A stretch of DNA of 64,000 bases from Mycetocola manganoxydans (GTDB taxonomy: Bacteria; Actinomycetota; Actinomycetes; Actinomycetales; Microbacteriaceae): contig NZ_RCUV01000003.1 of assembly GCF_003667545.1 (NCBI RefSeq), forward strand, positions 186,001 to 250,000, in the 5' to 3' direction. The position numbers and the translations under genes are program-made. Below the pieces are notes generated by a model, which saw nothing but the letters and a program-made list of their open reading frames with translations, made no database searches and had not been told where the DNA came from. Every line of letters begins with the position of its first letter. Within the stretch, counting starts at the first letter, position 1. Below, one piece after another: positions 25,340-33,040 of this stretch.

Positions 25340-26176
25340 ATGACCCAGCGAACAGTGATACTCACCGGAGCAAGCGACGGAATCGGAGCTGCAGCCGCAC
25401 GCGCGCTCCATCAGCGCGGTGACCGCGTCGTCGTCGTCGGTCGGTCGCCGGAGAAGACCCGTTCCGTCGCCGAGGCGATCGGAGCGGATTACCTTCTCGC
25501 CGACTTTGCCCGCCTCGCTGACGTCCGTCTGCTCGCCGCGGACCTGCTGGAACGCTATCCGCGCATCGACGTCCTCGCCAACAACGCCGGTGGCATCCTC
25601 GGTGCTCGTGAGGTCACCGAGGACGGGCACGAGAAGACGTTCCAGGTGAACCACCTTGCGCCGTTTCTGCTCACCAACCTGTTGATGGATCGACTGGTCG
25701 ACAGCGGCGCGAGCGTGATCAATACCTCGAGCGTGGCCAACTCCCGCTTCAGCCGCTTCGACATCGATGATGTCAACGCCGAGAACGGCTACTCCGAGAA
25801 CCGCGCGTACGGCAACGCGAAGCTCGCCAACATTCTCTTCACCAGCGAGCTGCACAACCGGTTCGCCGAGCGCGGCATCTCGACTGCCGCTTTCCACCCC
25901 GGCATCGTGCGCACGAGTTTCGCCACCGGGTCGACCAGCCTGATGCGCCACGTGTATCGCTCGCTCTTCAACGTCTTCCTGATCTCCCCTGAGCAGGGCG
26001 CCGACACCCTGGTCTGGCTCGCCACGACGACTCCAGGAGTCGATTGGGTCTCCGGCGCCTACTACGACAAGCGGCACATCTCACGGGCCAACCCGAACGC
26101 GTACGACACGGAGCTCGCTGCGAAGCTGTGGGACCTCAGCGCGGAACTCGTCGGGCTGCCGGTCGAGCGACGCTGA
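25340..26176 (+). CDS. SDR-family oxidoreductase (retinol-dehydrogenase-like)
   Basis: This 278-aa short-chain dehydrogenase has the cofactor motif TGASDGIG at residues 9-16, NNAGG, catalytic Ser in NTSSVAN and Tyr-x3-Lys in AYGNAKLAN. The long loop and STAAFHPGIVRTSF after the active site place it in the large retinol-dehydrogenase/WW-oxidoreductase-like branch. ACAGGAAGG precedes the ATG at 25340. The physiological substrate is unknown; neighbours give no pathway. Confidence 0.88.
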   Translation: MTQRTVILTGASDGIGAAAARALHQRGDRVVVVGRSPEKTRSVAEAIGADYLLADFARLADVRLLAADLLERYPRIDVLANNAGGILGAREVTEDGHEKTFQVNHLAPFLLTNLLMDRLVDSGASVINTSSVANSRFSRFDIDDVNAENGYSENRAYGNAKLANILFTSELHNRFAERGISTAAFHPGIVRTSFATGSTSLMRHVYRSLFNVFLISPEQGADTLVWLATTTPGVDWVSGAYYDKRHISRANPNAYDTELAAKLWDLSAELVGLPVERR

Positions 26177-26182
26177 GAACCG

Positions 26183-26701
26183 TCAACGTGAGACGTCCCA
26201 CCGATGGTGAACGACGTCGTGCAGGAGATACCGACCCAAGGTCTCCACGGTGAAATGGGATCCGTTGCTCCTGCGGCCTGTGCGCGAAATGTTCTCCGTC
26301 GGGATCCGCTCGAACGCGTCGGCGAGGGCGTCTCCGGCCGTGACGAGTTCTCCGCTGACCTGCACGGGATCCTGCTCGCCGTAGCGCGCTGCGATGGCGG
26401 CGGCATCCTGATCCCAGTTCTCGAATTCCGGGTCCGTTTCGCTGAGCATGACGTCGAGCCGGGTGTGGAACACCAGGAAGACGTCGCGAACGTGGGCGGC
26501 ATACTCGAGCGGCGACCAGGTCGAATCATCGGGCCGGATCCGAACGTCTGGCCGGTTGAGAACGGCTGACCAGGATGCCACATTGTCACGCAACTGGCCG
26601 GGTAACGTCGCGGCGCTCACCGAAGCCGGGTCGAAACCGCAGTCGGGGCATGGCCGGTCGAGGACCCAGGTCCAATTCTTCGTATCTGGTTCGATAGCCA
26701 T
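26183..26701 (-). CDS. DinB-family protein with N-terminal CPDCGF motif
   Basis: This 172-aa four-helix-bundle protein is of the DinB/YfiT-like superfamily, which often contains thiol- or metal-dependent enzymes. Potential metal ligands are His in EYAAHVRDVF and the C-terminal HDVVHHRWDV. The N-terminal CPDCGFDP motif is a recurring feature of actinobacterial members annotated as DinB family or methyltransferase type 12. TAGCGT lies exactly six bases before the ATG and there is no Shine-Dalgarno sequence. It converges on the SDR gene with a 6-nt gap. Confidence 0.82.
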   Translation of the reverse strand: MAIEPDTKNWTWVLDRPCPDCGFDPASVSAATLPGQLRDNVASWSAVLNRPDVRIRPDDSTWSPLEYAAHVRDVFLVFHTRLDVMLSETDPEFENWDQDAAAIAARYGEQDPVQVSGELVTAGDALADAFERIPTENISRTGRRSNGSHFTVETLGRYLLHDVVHHRWDVSR

Positions 26702-26707
26702 GCGCCA

Positions 26708-26713
26708 ACGCTA
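26708..26713 (-). promoter_or_regulatory. Leaderless -10 element of DinB-family gene
   Basis: TAGCGT, six bases (TGGCGC), then ATG at 26701. This is the same layout as at dcd and other genes in the window. Confidence 0.55.
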
Positions 26714-26733
26714 GGGCACGAAACGCCTCTGCC

Positions 26734-28014
26734 CTAGCCTTCGGGCTGGCAAACGGCTCCGGCAACGAGCTTCTCGGTCATCTGTGCCTCTGACCACGGC
26801 AGCCCGACGACGGGAAGTTCCTTGCCCTTCGCTGGCGTCGCCTTCGCCGCGATCGACGCCAGCTTCATGGCGAGGTTTTGTGCGAAGCCGGCACCTGCCG
26901 TCGAGTTGTTGAGCATGACCACCACGGTGAGCCCTGTCGCGGGGTCCGAAAGCATCGCCGAGATGTGGCCCGGGATGTACCCAGCCTGGCCGCGCAACGG
27001 TCCCATCTGGAGCCCGCCTGGCCCGAACTGCTGCCAGTTGGGGGCATCCGTGCTGAGCGAGACGGTCTTCCAGGCGTCGTCCTTCAGATCGTCGTCGAGC
27101 AACGCACTGGTCGCGAACGATCGGACGTACGCGTTCATGTCGTCGAGGGTCGACACGACTCCACCGGCGGTGAAAGCGAGCGATGACGACAGGAGCGTCT
27201 GGTCTTTCGGCGTGTCGCACGCGAGGGAACCGTCAGCGGCCTTGAGCGCGTGCCAGCCGGGTGCGAAGGGTTGAGCGATCTCGAGGGTCGACGGCTCGGG
27301 GAACAGGGAATCGTTCATGCCCAGCCGGTCGAAGACATAACGACCGTAGAGTTCCTTGGCCGTGCTGCCGGAGGCTTCTTCCAATGCCATCCCGAGCACG
27401 GCGTAGTTCGTGTCTGACGGCGCGTATGCGACCCCCGGCTCACCGGTCCGCTTGCTCGCGATCCCGTCCGAGACAAGCTCGACGGTCGACCACTGACGAG
27501 TCGGATTGGCGGGAAAAAGCGGGCCGATCGTCTTGCTGAAGTCACCAAGCCCGGCAGTGCCGTGGCAGAGCTGGCCGAGGGTGATTCCGTCAAGGCCTCG
27601 GATCGACGGGAGGTAGTCTGACACGGCGTCGCCGAGTTCGACGGTGCCATCGCCGACAAGGCCGTAGAGCACATCACACGTCATCGGCTGGGTGTTGTCG
27701 CCGACACGGAAACGCATGTCGGTCGACATCTTCTCGCTGCCGCCGGGTGCGGTCACTCCCGCAGCCGATACCCACTGCCCGGACCAGGGCGCCCAGACGC
27801 CGGCGATCGCGCCTGGCGCCGCTGCCAGGGCCATGGCTTCGGCGAGCGCCGTGTCGAGCGCTTCGGCAGATGCCGAGGGGAGATCACCGTCTGGTTGCTC
27901 CGGCAGGGCGACGGTGGATGCTGTCGCCCCGGCACACGCAGAGAGGCCGAGCACGACGGCAGCGGCAACCGTCAGCAAAGCTGCTCTTCTGCCTCGTGCC
28001 GTGTGCGTTCTCAT
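26734..28014 (-). CDS. Serine-hydrolase/beta-lactamase-fold lipoprotein lacking catalytic residues
   Basis: This 426-aa exported protein has a Tat- or Sec-like basic start, lipobox LSAC, and a beta-lactamase/DD-peptidase (class C, PF00144) fold. The fold landmarks are easy to follow, but the catalytic motifs are not conserved. The SxxK site in RVGxxx reads DNTQ (residues 106-109), the YxN site reads PSD (199-201) before TNYAVLGM, and the HxG site reads QAG (343-345) before YIPGH. The frame is fully open, so it is not a recent pseudogene. It is probably a binding or regulatory pseudoenzyme at the cell surface. The ATG at 28014 is preceded by a G-rich Shine-Dalgarno sequence. Confidence 0.85.
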   Translation of the reverse strand: MRTHTARGRRAALLTVAAAVVLGLSACAGATASTVALPEQPDGDLPSASAEALDTALAEAMALAAAPGAIAGVWAPWSGQWVSAAGVTAPGGSEKMSTDMRFRVGDNTQPMTCDVLYGLVGDGTVELGDAVSDYLPSIRGLDGITLGQLCHGTAGLGDFSKTIGPLFPANPTRQWSTVELVSDGIASKRTGEPGVAYAPSDTNYAVLGMALEEASGSTAKELYGRYVFDRLGMNDSLFPEPSTLEIAQPFAPGWHALKAADGSLACDTPKDQTLLSSSLAFTAGGVVSTLDDMNAYVRSFATSALLDDDLKDDAWKTVSLSTDAPNWQQFGPGGLQMGPLRGQAGYIPGHISAMLSDPATGLTVVVMLNNSTAGAGFAQNLAMKLASIAAKATPAKGKELPVVGLPWSEAQMTEKLVAGAVCQPEG

Positions 28015-28106
28015 CCATCCCCCTGATGGCCTTACAAAAGGGGAGTCTAGCCGAGGCTTCCTCCCACCAACCTGTGGCGGTCGGGATGTCACGGACTGTT
28101 ACGCGA

Positions 28107-29777
28107 TCAATACAATCGCTTCGTCGAATCATCGGCGATGCGCAGCCAACGGTAGTCGTATGCACCGAGCGAGAGCTCCACCTCACCCTTCTCGGAGAGT
28201 GCCAGCTCGCCGCTCTGCAGCAGCTCGATCAGCCGGGTGCTCGGGCCGGCATCCGGCACAGTGAACGTCACGACCGCCGGCGCCGAACTGAAATTGTGCA
28301 CGGCGATCATCCGGCCCTGCGCACCCGAGACCGAGTGCACCAGTACGGCGTCGTTGGGCTGCTCGAGTACCGAGAAATCACCCCAGCCGATCTCGACGGA
28401 ATTACGGTACGTGCGGATGAGCAACCGCATGAACTGCAGTAACGAATCGGGGTCGTGCCGCTGGTCAGCGACGTTCACATGCTCCGGGGAGAACCCGTCC
28501 TCCACCACGGGTGCGGCGAGCCGCGACGCCCGGGCGCGGGAGAATCCACCGTTCGCGTCGCTGGTCCACTGCATCGGTGTGCGCACCGACTGTCGGCCCG
28601 GGATCTCGAGGTTCTCCCCCATGCCGATCTCCTCGCCATAGAACAGGACGGGAGTACCAGGCGACGCGAACAGCATGCTGTAGACCATGCGGATGCGACG
28701 GGGATCGCCGTCGAGCATCGTCGGCAGGCGGCGGACGATCCCGCGGTCGAACACACGCATGTGTTCCTCGGGAGCAAACGCGTCGAAGACCTCCTGGCGT
28801 TCGGACTCGGTCAGCTTGTCGAGGGTCAGTTCGTCGTGGTTGCGGACGAAGTTCGCCCACTGCGACTGTCGGGCGATGTCAGGTCGCGCGGAGAGCGCTT
28901 CGGCGAACGGCCTCGCGTCCGAGCGGGCGAGTGACAGGTAGAATTTCTGCATCGCGACGAAGTCGAATTGCATGGTCAGTTCGTCGGCGTTGTCGCCTCC
29001 GAAGTACTCGATCTGTTCCGCGCGCGGCAGGTTGACCTCGCCGAGCAGGATTCCGTCACCGGTTCTTCGGCCGAGGAAGGATCGCAGCGTCTTGAGATAG
29101 TCGTGCGGATCGCCGTATCCTCCGTCGCCTGTCGCCTCTGTCGGCTCGAGAAGGAACGGGACGGCATCGACCCGGAACCCGTGAATGCCCAGCTCGAGCC
29201 AGAAACCCATCACTTTGGCGATCTCGTCTCGAACAAGCGGGTTCTCGACGTTGAGGTCCGGCTGATGCTTGTAGAACCGGTGCAGGAAATACTGGCCGGT
29301 CTTCTCGTCGAGCTCCCACACGCTGTCCTCCACGCCGGGGAACACCGTTTCGGCTTCGTTCTTCGGCGGCTCGTCCACCCAGACATAGAAGTCCCGGTAC
29401 GGCGAGTCGACACTCGAGCGCGCGGACTTGAACCACGGATGTTTGTCGGAGGTGTGATTGACGACGAGGTCGACGATCACCCGCATCCCGCGGTCATTCG
29501 CGGTGCGGAGGATCTCTACGAGGTCGCCGTGGTGACCGAGCCTGGGGTCGACGCCGTAGAAGTCGGTGATGTCGTAGCCGTCGTCGCGGTCCGGCGTCGG
29601 GTAGAACGGCATGAGCCACAGGCACGTCACCCCGAGCTCGGCGAGGTAGTCCATCCGGTGGGCGAGACCGGCGAGGTCGCCGATGCCGTCGTCATTCCAG
29701 TCCATGAAGGTCTCGACGTCGAGGCAGTAGACGACCGCTGTCTTCCACCACAGGTCGGACGTGTCCGTCATCCTCAT
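28107..29777 (-). CDS. GH13 alpha-amylase-family enzyme (trehalose synthase-like)
   Basis: This 556-aa GH13 enzyme is closest to the trehalose synthase (TreS-like) branch: start WWKTAVVYCLDVETFMDWN, then region I VDLVVNHTS, region II GFRVDAVPF (nucleophile Asp), region III ILLGEVNL (acid Glu) and region IV FVRNHDEL. TreS interconverts maltose and trehalose. The protein is shorter than TreS-maltokinase fusions and has no maltokinase domain. The ATG at 29777 has AAGGAGG seven bases upstream and overlaps the stop of the upstream oxidoreductase by 4 nt, an unusual coupling. Hydrolase rather than isomerase activity cannot be excluded. Confidence 0.88.
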   Translation of the reverse strand: MRMTDTSDLWWKTAVVYCLDVETFMDWNDDGIGDLAGLAHRMDYLAELGVTCLWLMPFYPTPDRDDGYDITDFYGVDPRLGHHGDLVEILRTANDRGMRVIVDLVVNHTSDKHPWFKSARSSVDSPYRDFYVWVDEPPKNEAETVFPGVEDSVWELDEKTGQYFLHRFYKHQPDLNVENPLVRDEIAKVMGFWLELGIHGFRVDAVPFLLEPTEATGDGGYGDPHDYLKTLRSFLGRRTGDGILLGEVNLPRAEQIEYFGGDNADELTMQFDFVAMQKFYLSLARSDARPFAEALSARPDIARQSQWANFVRNHDELTLDKLTESERQEVFDAFAPEEHMRVFDRGIVRRLPTMLDGDPRRIRMVYSMLFASPGTPVLFYGEEIGMGENLEIPGRQSVRTPMQWTSDANGGFSRARASRLAAPVVEDGFSPEHVNVADQRHDPDSLLQFMRLLIRTYRNSVEIGWGDFSVLEQPNDAVLVHSVSGAQGRMIAVHNFSSAPAVVTFTVPDAGPSTRLIELLQSGELALSEKGEVELSLGAYDYRWLRIADDSTKRLY

Positions 29778-30751
29778 GCGGATGCCTCCTTCCGTGCGAT
29801 CAGGTGCGGCAGCACCCGATCACCGAAGACGTCCAGGAATTCGGTCTGTTCCACTCCGACGTGGTGAAGGTAGATCTCGTCGAAGCCCAGGTCGGCGAAT
29901 TCCGCAAGCTTCCCGGCATGCCAGCCCGGGTCGGACGAGACCAGCACCGTGGAGTGCATGTCGTCCTGGTGGACGTGCTTCGCGGCTTCGTCGAACGCTT
30001 CGGGGGTGTCGAGATCCCAGCAGACCGGCGGGGAGAACACATTTGTGCGCCACTGGTCGTGAGCGATGGCAAGCGCTTCGGCATCCGTTTTCGCGTAGCT
30101 GAGGTGAACCTGCAGAACGAGGGGTCCGTCGCCGCCCGCTCCCCGGTAAGCGTCGACCATCCGTTTCAGATCGTCCGGAGCCTGTGCAACCGTCGCGAGT
30201 CCGTCTGCCCAACCGGCGGCCCACGCGGCCGTCGCGGGGCTGACCGCCGCGGCGAGCAGCGGCGGCGGGGTGTCCGGTCGTGTCCACAGCTTTGCCCGAT
30301 CGACCGTGACGAGACCGTCGGTGCTCACCTCTTCTCCCGCGAAGAGCCGGCGCATGACGTCGACGCTCTCGGCCAGGCGCGCGTTCCTGACGTCTTTGCG
30401 GGGCCACGCGTCCCCGGTGATGTGCTCATTGGCCGCTTCACCCGAGCCGAGTGCTGCCCAGAATCGGTCCGGGTACATGGCGGCGAGAGTCGCGGCGGCC
30501 TGGGCGATGATCGCCGGGTGGTAACGCTGCCCGGGAGCGTTGACGACCCCGAGTCGAAGATTCGTGGCCTGCAGGGCGGCACCGAGCCACGCCCAGGCGA
30601 AAGCGGAATGCCCCTGCCGCTCGCTCCAGGGGGCGAAGTGGTCCGAGCACATGGCCGCCTGGAAGCCGGCGGACTCCGCGTGGATCACGGCGTCCAGCAG
30701 AGCGCTCGGGTGGACCTGTTCGTGGGAGGCGTGGAAGCCGAAGACTGTCAT
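29774..30751 (-). CDS. LLM-class flavin-dependent oxidoreductase (TIGR03885-type)
   Basis: This 325-aa luciferase-like monooxygenase-fold protein has the start MTVFGFHASHEQ, then AESAGFQAAMCSDHFAPW and FWAALGSGEAANEHITG. These match the non-F420 relative family of F420-dependent glucose-6-phosphate dehydrogenase-like proteins. AAAGGGA precedes the ATG at 30751. Its stop overlaps the start of the TreS-like gene (ATGA), so the two are co-translated. The connection between the two functions is unknown. Confidence 0.85.
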   Translation of the reverse strand: MTVFGFHASHEQVHPSALLDAVIHAESAGFQAAMCSDHFAPWSERQGHSAFAWAWLGAALQATNLRLGVVNAPGQRYHPAIIAQAAATLAAMYPDRFWAALGSGEAANEHITGDAWPRKDVRNARLAESVDVMRRLFAGEEVSTDGLVTVDRAKLWTRPDTPPPLLAAAVSPATAAWAAGWADGLATVAQAPDDLKRMVDAYRGAGGDGPLVLQVHLSYAKTDAEALAIAHDQWRTNVFSPPVCWDLDTPEAFDEAAKHVHQDDMHSTVLVSSDPGWHAGKLAEFADLGFDEIYLHHVGVEQTEFLDVFGDRVLPHLIARKEASA

Positions 30752-30874
30752 TGATCCCTTTCGGTTTCGCCCGAGCCTAGGGAAGCGCGTCGCCGGGCTG
30801 CTACCCCTCGCGTCCCCACTGCCCGCGTGATATCCCGAGTTGACCCGTGCCAGGCACTGCGCTCGAATGGTTCC

Positions 30875-31180
30875 ATGCCCACCCACATCTTCGGTCCCGA
30901 GGTCGTCGACGCTGTTCTCCGTCACATGAACTCCGACCATGCTGACGACAACCTGCTCATCGTCCGGGCTTTCGCCGACCCGGCGGCGGCGTCTGCGCGA
31001 ATGACGGGACTCGACGGTGAGGCTGGTGAGTGGGACGTCACAGCGACGGACGGCACCGTGGCCCGGGTGCGGATCGACTGGTGTTCCCCCGTCACCGAGC
31101 GAAGCGGCATCCGTCGTGAGGTTGTCGTTCTCTACGACCTGGCGCGCGAAAAGCTCGGAGTTCCGCCGCGCCCGCACTGA
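30875..31180 (+). CDS. DUF2470 protein (heme-handling type)
   Basis: This 101-aa single-domain DUF2470 protein has HMNSDHADDNLLIVRAFAD and TGLDGEAGEW. The family domain is found at the C-terminus of HugZ/HutZ-type heme-degrading enzymes, with the His in HMNSDHA as the heme-contact candidate. Here it stands alone, 1.1 kb upstream of a heme oxygenase on the same strand, which supports a heme or iron link. The ATG at 30875 has TCGAAT six bases upstream and no Shine-Dalgarno sequence. Confidence 0.8.
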   Translation: MPTHIFGPEVVDAVLRHMNSDHADDNLLIVRAFADPAAASARMTGLDGEAGEWDVTATDGTVARVRIDWCSPVTERSGIRREVVVLYDLAREKLGVPPRPH

Positions 31181-31272
31181 ACACCATCACCAAAAACCAA
31201 ACCGTTGGGGTGAGGCTTCCGAATCTGATGATGTGCGACACGGGTCGCACCCACACTCAGAAGGATGTCACC

Positions 31273-31686
31273 ATGCGCACGTCACCCAACCGACTTCTCG
31301 CCACTGCCTTCGGCGGCGTCTACCTGCTGGTGGGGCTTCTCGGCTTCGCCGTGACCGGCGGGCTGACCTTTTTCGCCACCGAGGGGAACCTCCTGCTCGG
31401 GTTGTTCGCGGTCAACCCGCTGCACAACGTGGCCCACCTCCTGATCGGTGCTGCACTGCTGATCGCGGGTCTCTCGAATGTCGCGGCAGCACGCACGACC
31501 AACACCGTCGTCGGAGCGGCGTACCTGCTGCTCGGCATCGTCGGGTTCTTCCTCGTCGGCACCGCTTTCAACGTTCTGGCACTCAACACAGCCGACCACT
31601 TCCTCCACCTCGGCAGCGCGATCGTGTTGCTCGGTGTCGGCCTTGCCGCCGACAAGTCCGTCCGCTCCAGCCGCGTCGCCGCCTAG
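31273..31686 (+). CDS. DUF4383 membrane protein
   Basis: This 137-aa protein with four membrane helices and the two family loops NPLHNVAHLLIG and NTADHFLHLGSA is a clear paralogue of 24689-25156. AAGGATG precedes the ATG at 31273. It is followed after 36 nt by another membrane protein gene on the same strand. Function is unknown; the conserved His pairs may bind metal. Confidence 0.83.
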   Translation: MRTSPNRLLATAFGGVYLLVGLLGFAVTGGLTFFATEGNLLLGLFAVNPLHNVAHLLIGAALLIAGLSNVAAARTTNTVVGAAYLLLGIVGFFLVGTAFNVLALNTADHFLHLGSAIVLLGVGLAADKSVRSSRVAA

Positions 31687-31722
31687 CGACCCGCTGATTC
31701 GAGACCGGGAGGGGAGTTCGCC

Positions 31723-32268
31723 GTGAACGACGTCAGTCGAAGCGTGATGGCCCTGACGAGCCTGGGGGTGGGTCTCGTCCATCTCGCGATCGGAGCGGGC
31801 TCCCCTCCCCTGCCCGCGATTCTCCTGGTCGGGTTCGGCGTCGCCGAACTCGCCTGGGGCGTCGCGGTCCTGGCCAGGGGAAGGCTGCTCCTGCCGAACG
31901 CCGCACTTCCGCTGGCGCTCTCGCCTCTCCTGCTCTGGGGCCTCGACGTCACCGTCGCCATCGTTCTCGGCGGAGCCGGCGCGACCGCGCTCCTGCCGTT
32001 TGGGCCGATGGCCGCGTCGGCCGTACTCAGTCTGGCGCTCGGCGCCGGCCTGGCGATCTCGAGGCGACGTGCTGCGTCGCCGCGACCGGCGGCATCCGGA
32101 TCCCGCCCGGGACGTTACCTGCTCGGCATGACCCTCGGGGCGATGCTCGTCGCCGGCCTCGTCACCCCGGCACTCGCCGGAACACAGGCAGGGACCGAGG
32201 CCGTGCCCCACGGGGAACACGGAACCGAGCCTGTGAAGGAGGCACCCGGCCTGCACTCCGGGCACTAG
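31723..32268 (+). CDS. Hypothetical membrane protein with His-rich tail
   Basis: This 181-aa protein has about five membrane segments, including a late hydrophobic segment (LGMTLGAMLVAGLVTPALAG) that ends in a signal-peptidase-like AxA site, followed by a short hydrophilic tail rich in His and Glu (PHGEHGTE, LHSGH). The tail suggests metal binding on the outer face. The start is GTG 31723 with GGGAGGGGAG upstream. It lies between the DUF4383 gene and the heme oxygenase gene; a copper or iron role is possible but unproven. Confidence 0.7.
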   Translation: MNDVSRSVMALTSLGVGLVHLAIGAGSPPLPAILLVGFGVAELAWGVAVLARGRLLLPNAALPLALSPLLLWGLDVTVAIVLGGAGATALLPFGPMAASAVLSLALGAGLAISRRRAASPRPAASGSRPGRYLLGMTLGAMLVAGLVTPALAGTQAGTEAVPHGEHGTEPVKEAPGLHSGH

Positions 32269-32289
32269 TTGCCCGCCAGGGAACCTCGC

Positions 32290-32308
32290 TAAGATAAGGT
32301 CACCCTAA
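32290..32308. promoter_or_regulatory. Putative DtxR/IdeR iron box before heme oxygenase
   Basis: TAAGATAAGGTCACCCTAA matches the 19-nt DtxR/IdeR consensus TTAGGTTAGSCTAACCTAA at 13 of 19 positions by eye and lies 20 nt before the heme oxygenase ATG. It fits iron repression of a heme-iron scavenging gene. Confidence 0.55.
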
Positions 32309-32327
32309 CCGCCAATGTCGGAGTGCG

Positions 32328-32981
32328 ATGTCGAACATCATCCCGTTCTCGCAGGAATTGCGTGAACGAACGCGAGCGAGTCATTCCGAGAGCGAAGGCG
32401 CCGACTTCATGGGCGACCTGATGACCGGCAAGGGCACTCACGACGACTACATCGCGCTCGTCGCGCAGCACTACTTCATTTACGAAGCGATCGAAAGTGC
32501 CGCCGAGCGCATGCGGATCGACCCGGTCGCTCGACCGTTCATCTCAGACAAGCTCACTCGCCTGCCCGCCATCGAAGAGGATCTCCGGTTCCTCATCGGT
32601 GAGAACTGGCGAGAGCAGATCACCCCGCTTCCGACGACCGCGGCATACGTCGCACGCATCGACGAGGTCGGAGCGACCTGGGCCGGCGGTTTCGTCGCAC
32701 ACCACTACACGCGATACCTCGGTGACCTGTCAGGCGGCCAGATCATCCGCACCATCATGCAGCGCCAGTTCGGCTTCGACACGAACGGCGTCGGCTTCTA
32801 CCTCTTCGGCGACATCGCCAAACCCCGTGAGTTCAAGGACACCTATCGCGAGCAGCTGGATGCCGTGCCCTGGGACGACGAGGAACGCACGCGTGTCATC
32901 GACGAGGTTCTCGTCGCCTATCGCTTCAACACCGACCTGTTCCGCGACCTGGCTGCGGCCAAGGCGCAGTCGGTCGCCTGA
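32328..32981 (+). CDS. Heme oxygenase (HmuO/HO-1 fold)
   Basis: This 217-aa all-helical heme oxygenase opens heme to biliverdin, CO and free iron. The proximal His lies in RERTRASHSESEGADFM and the distal helix glycine motif in YLGDLSGGQII; FYLFGDI and FKDTYREQLD are family segments. The length matches HmuO of Corynebacterium (about 215 aa). A DtxR-like box lies immediately upstream. No heme importer is nearby; the only heme-related neighbour is the DUF2470 gene. Confidence 0.93.
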   Translation: MSNIIPFSQELRERTRASHSESEGADFMGDLMTGKGTHDDYIALVAQHYFIYEAIESAAERMRIDPVARPFISDKLTRLPAIEEDLRFLIGENWREQITPLPTTAAYVARIDEVGATWAGGFVAHHYTRYLGDLSGGQIIRTIMQRQFGFDTNGVGFYLFGDIAKPREFKDTYREQLDAVPWDDEERTRVIDEVLVAYRFNTDLFRDLAAAKAQSVA

Positions 32982-33040
32982 ACAACAGCCAACAGACAGC
33001 CACCCTGGCGTCTGTCGCGCCCCAATTGCAGAGGAGAAGT

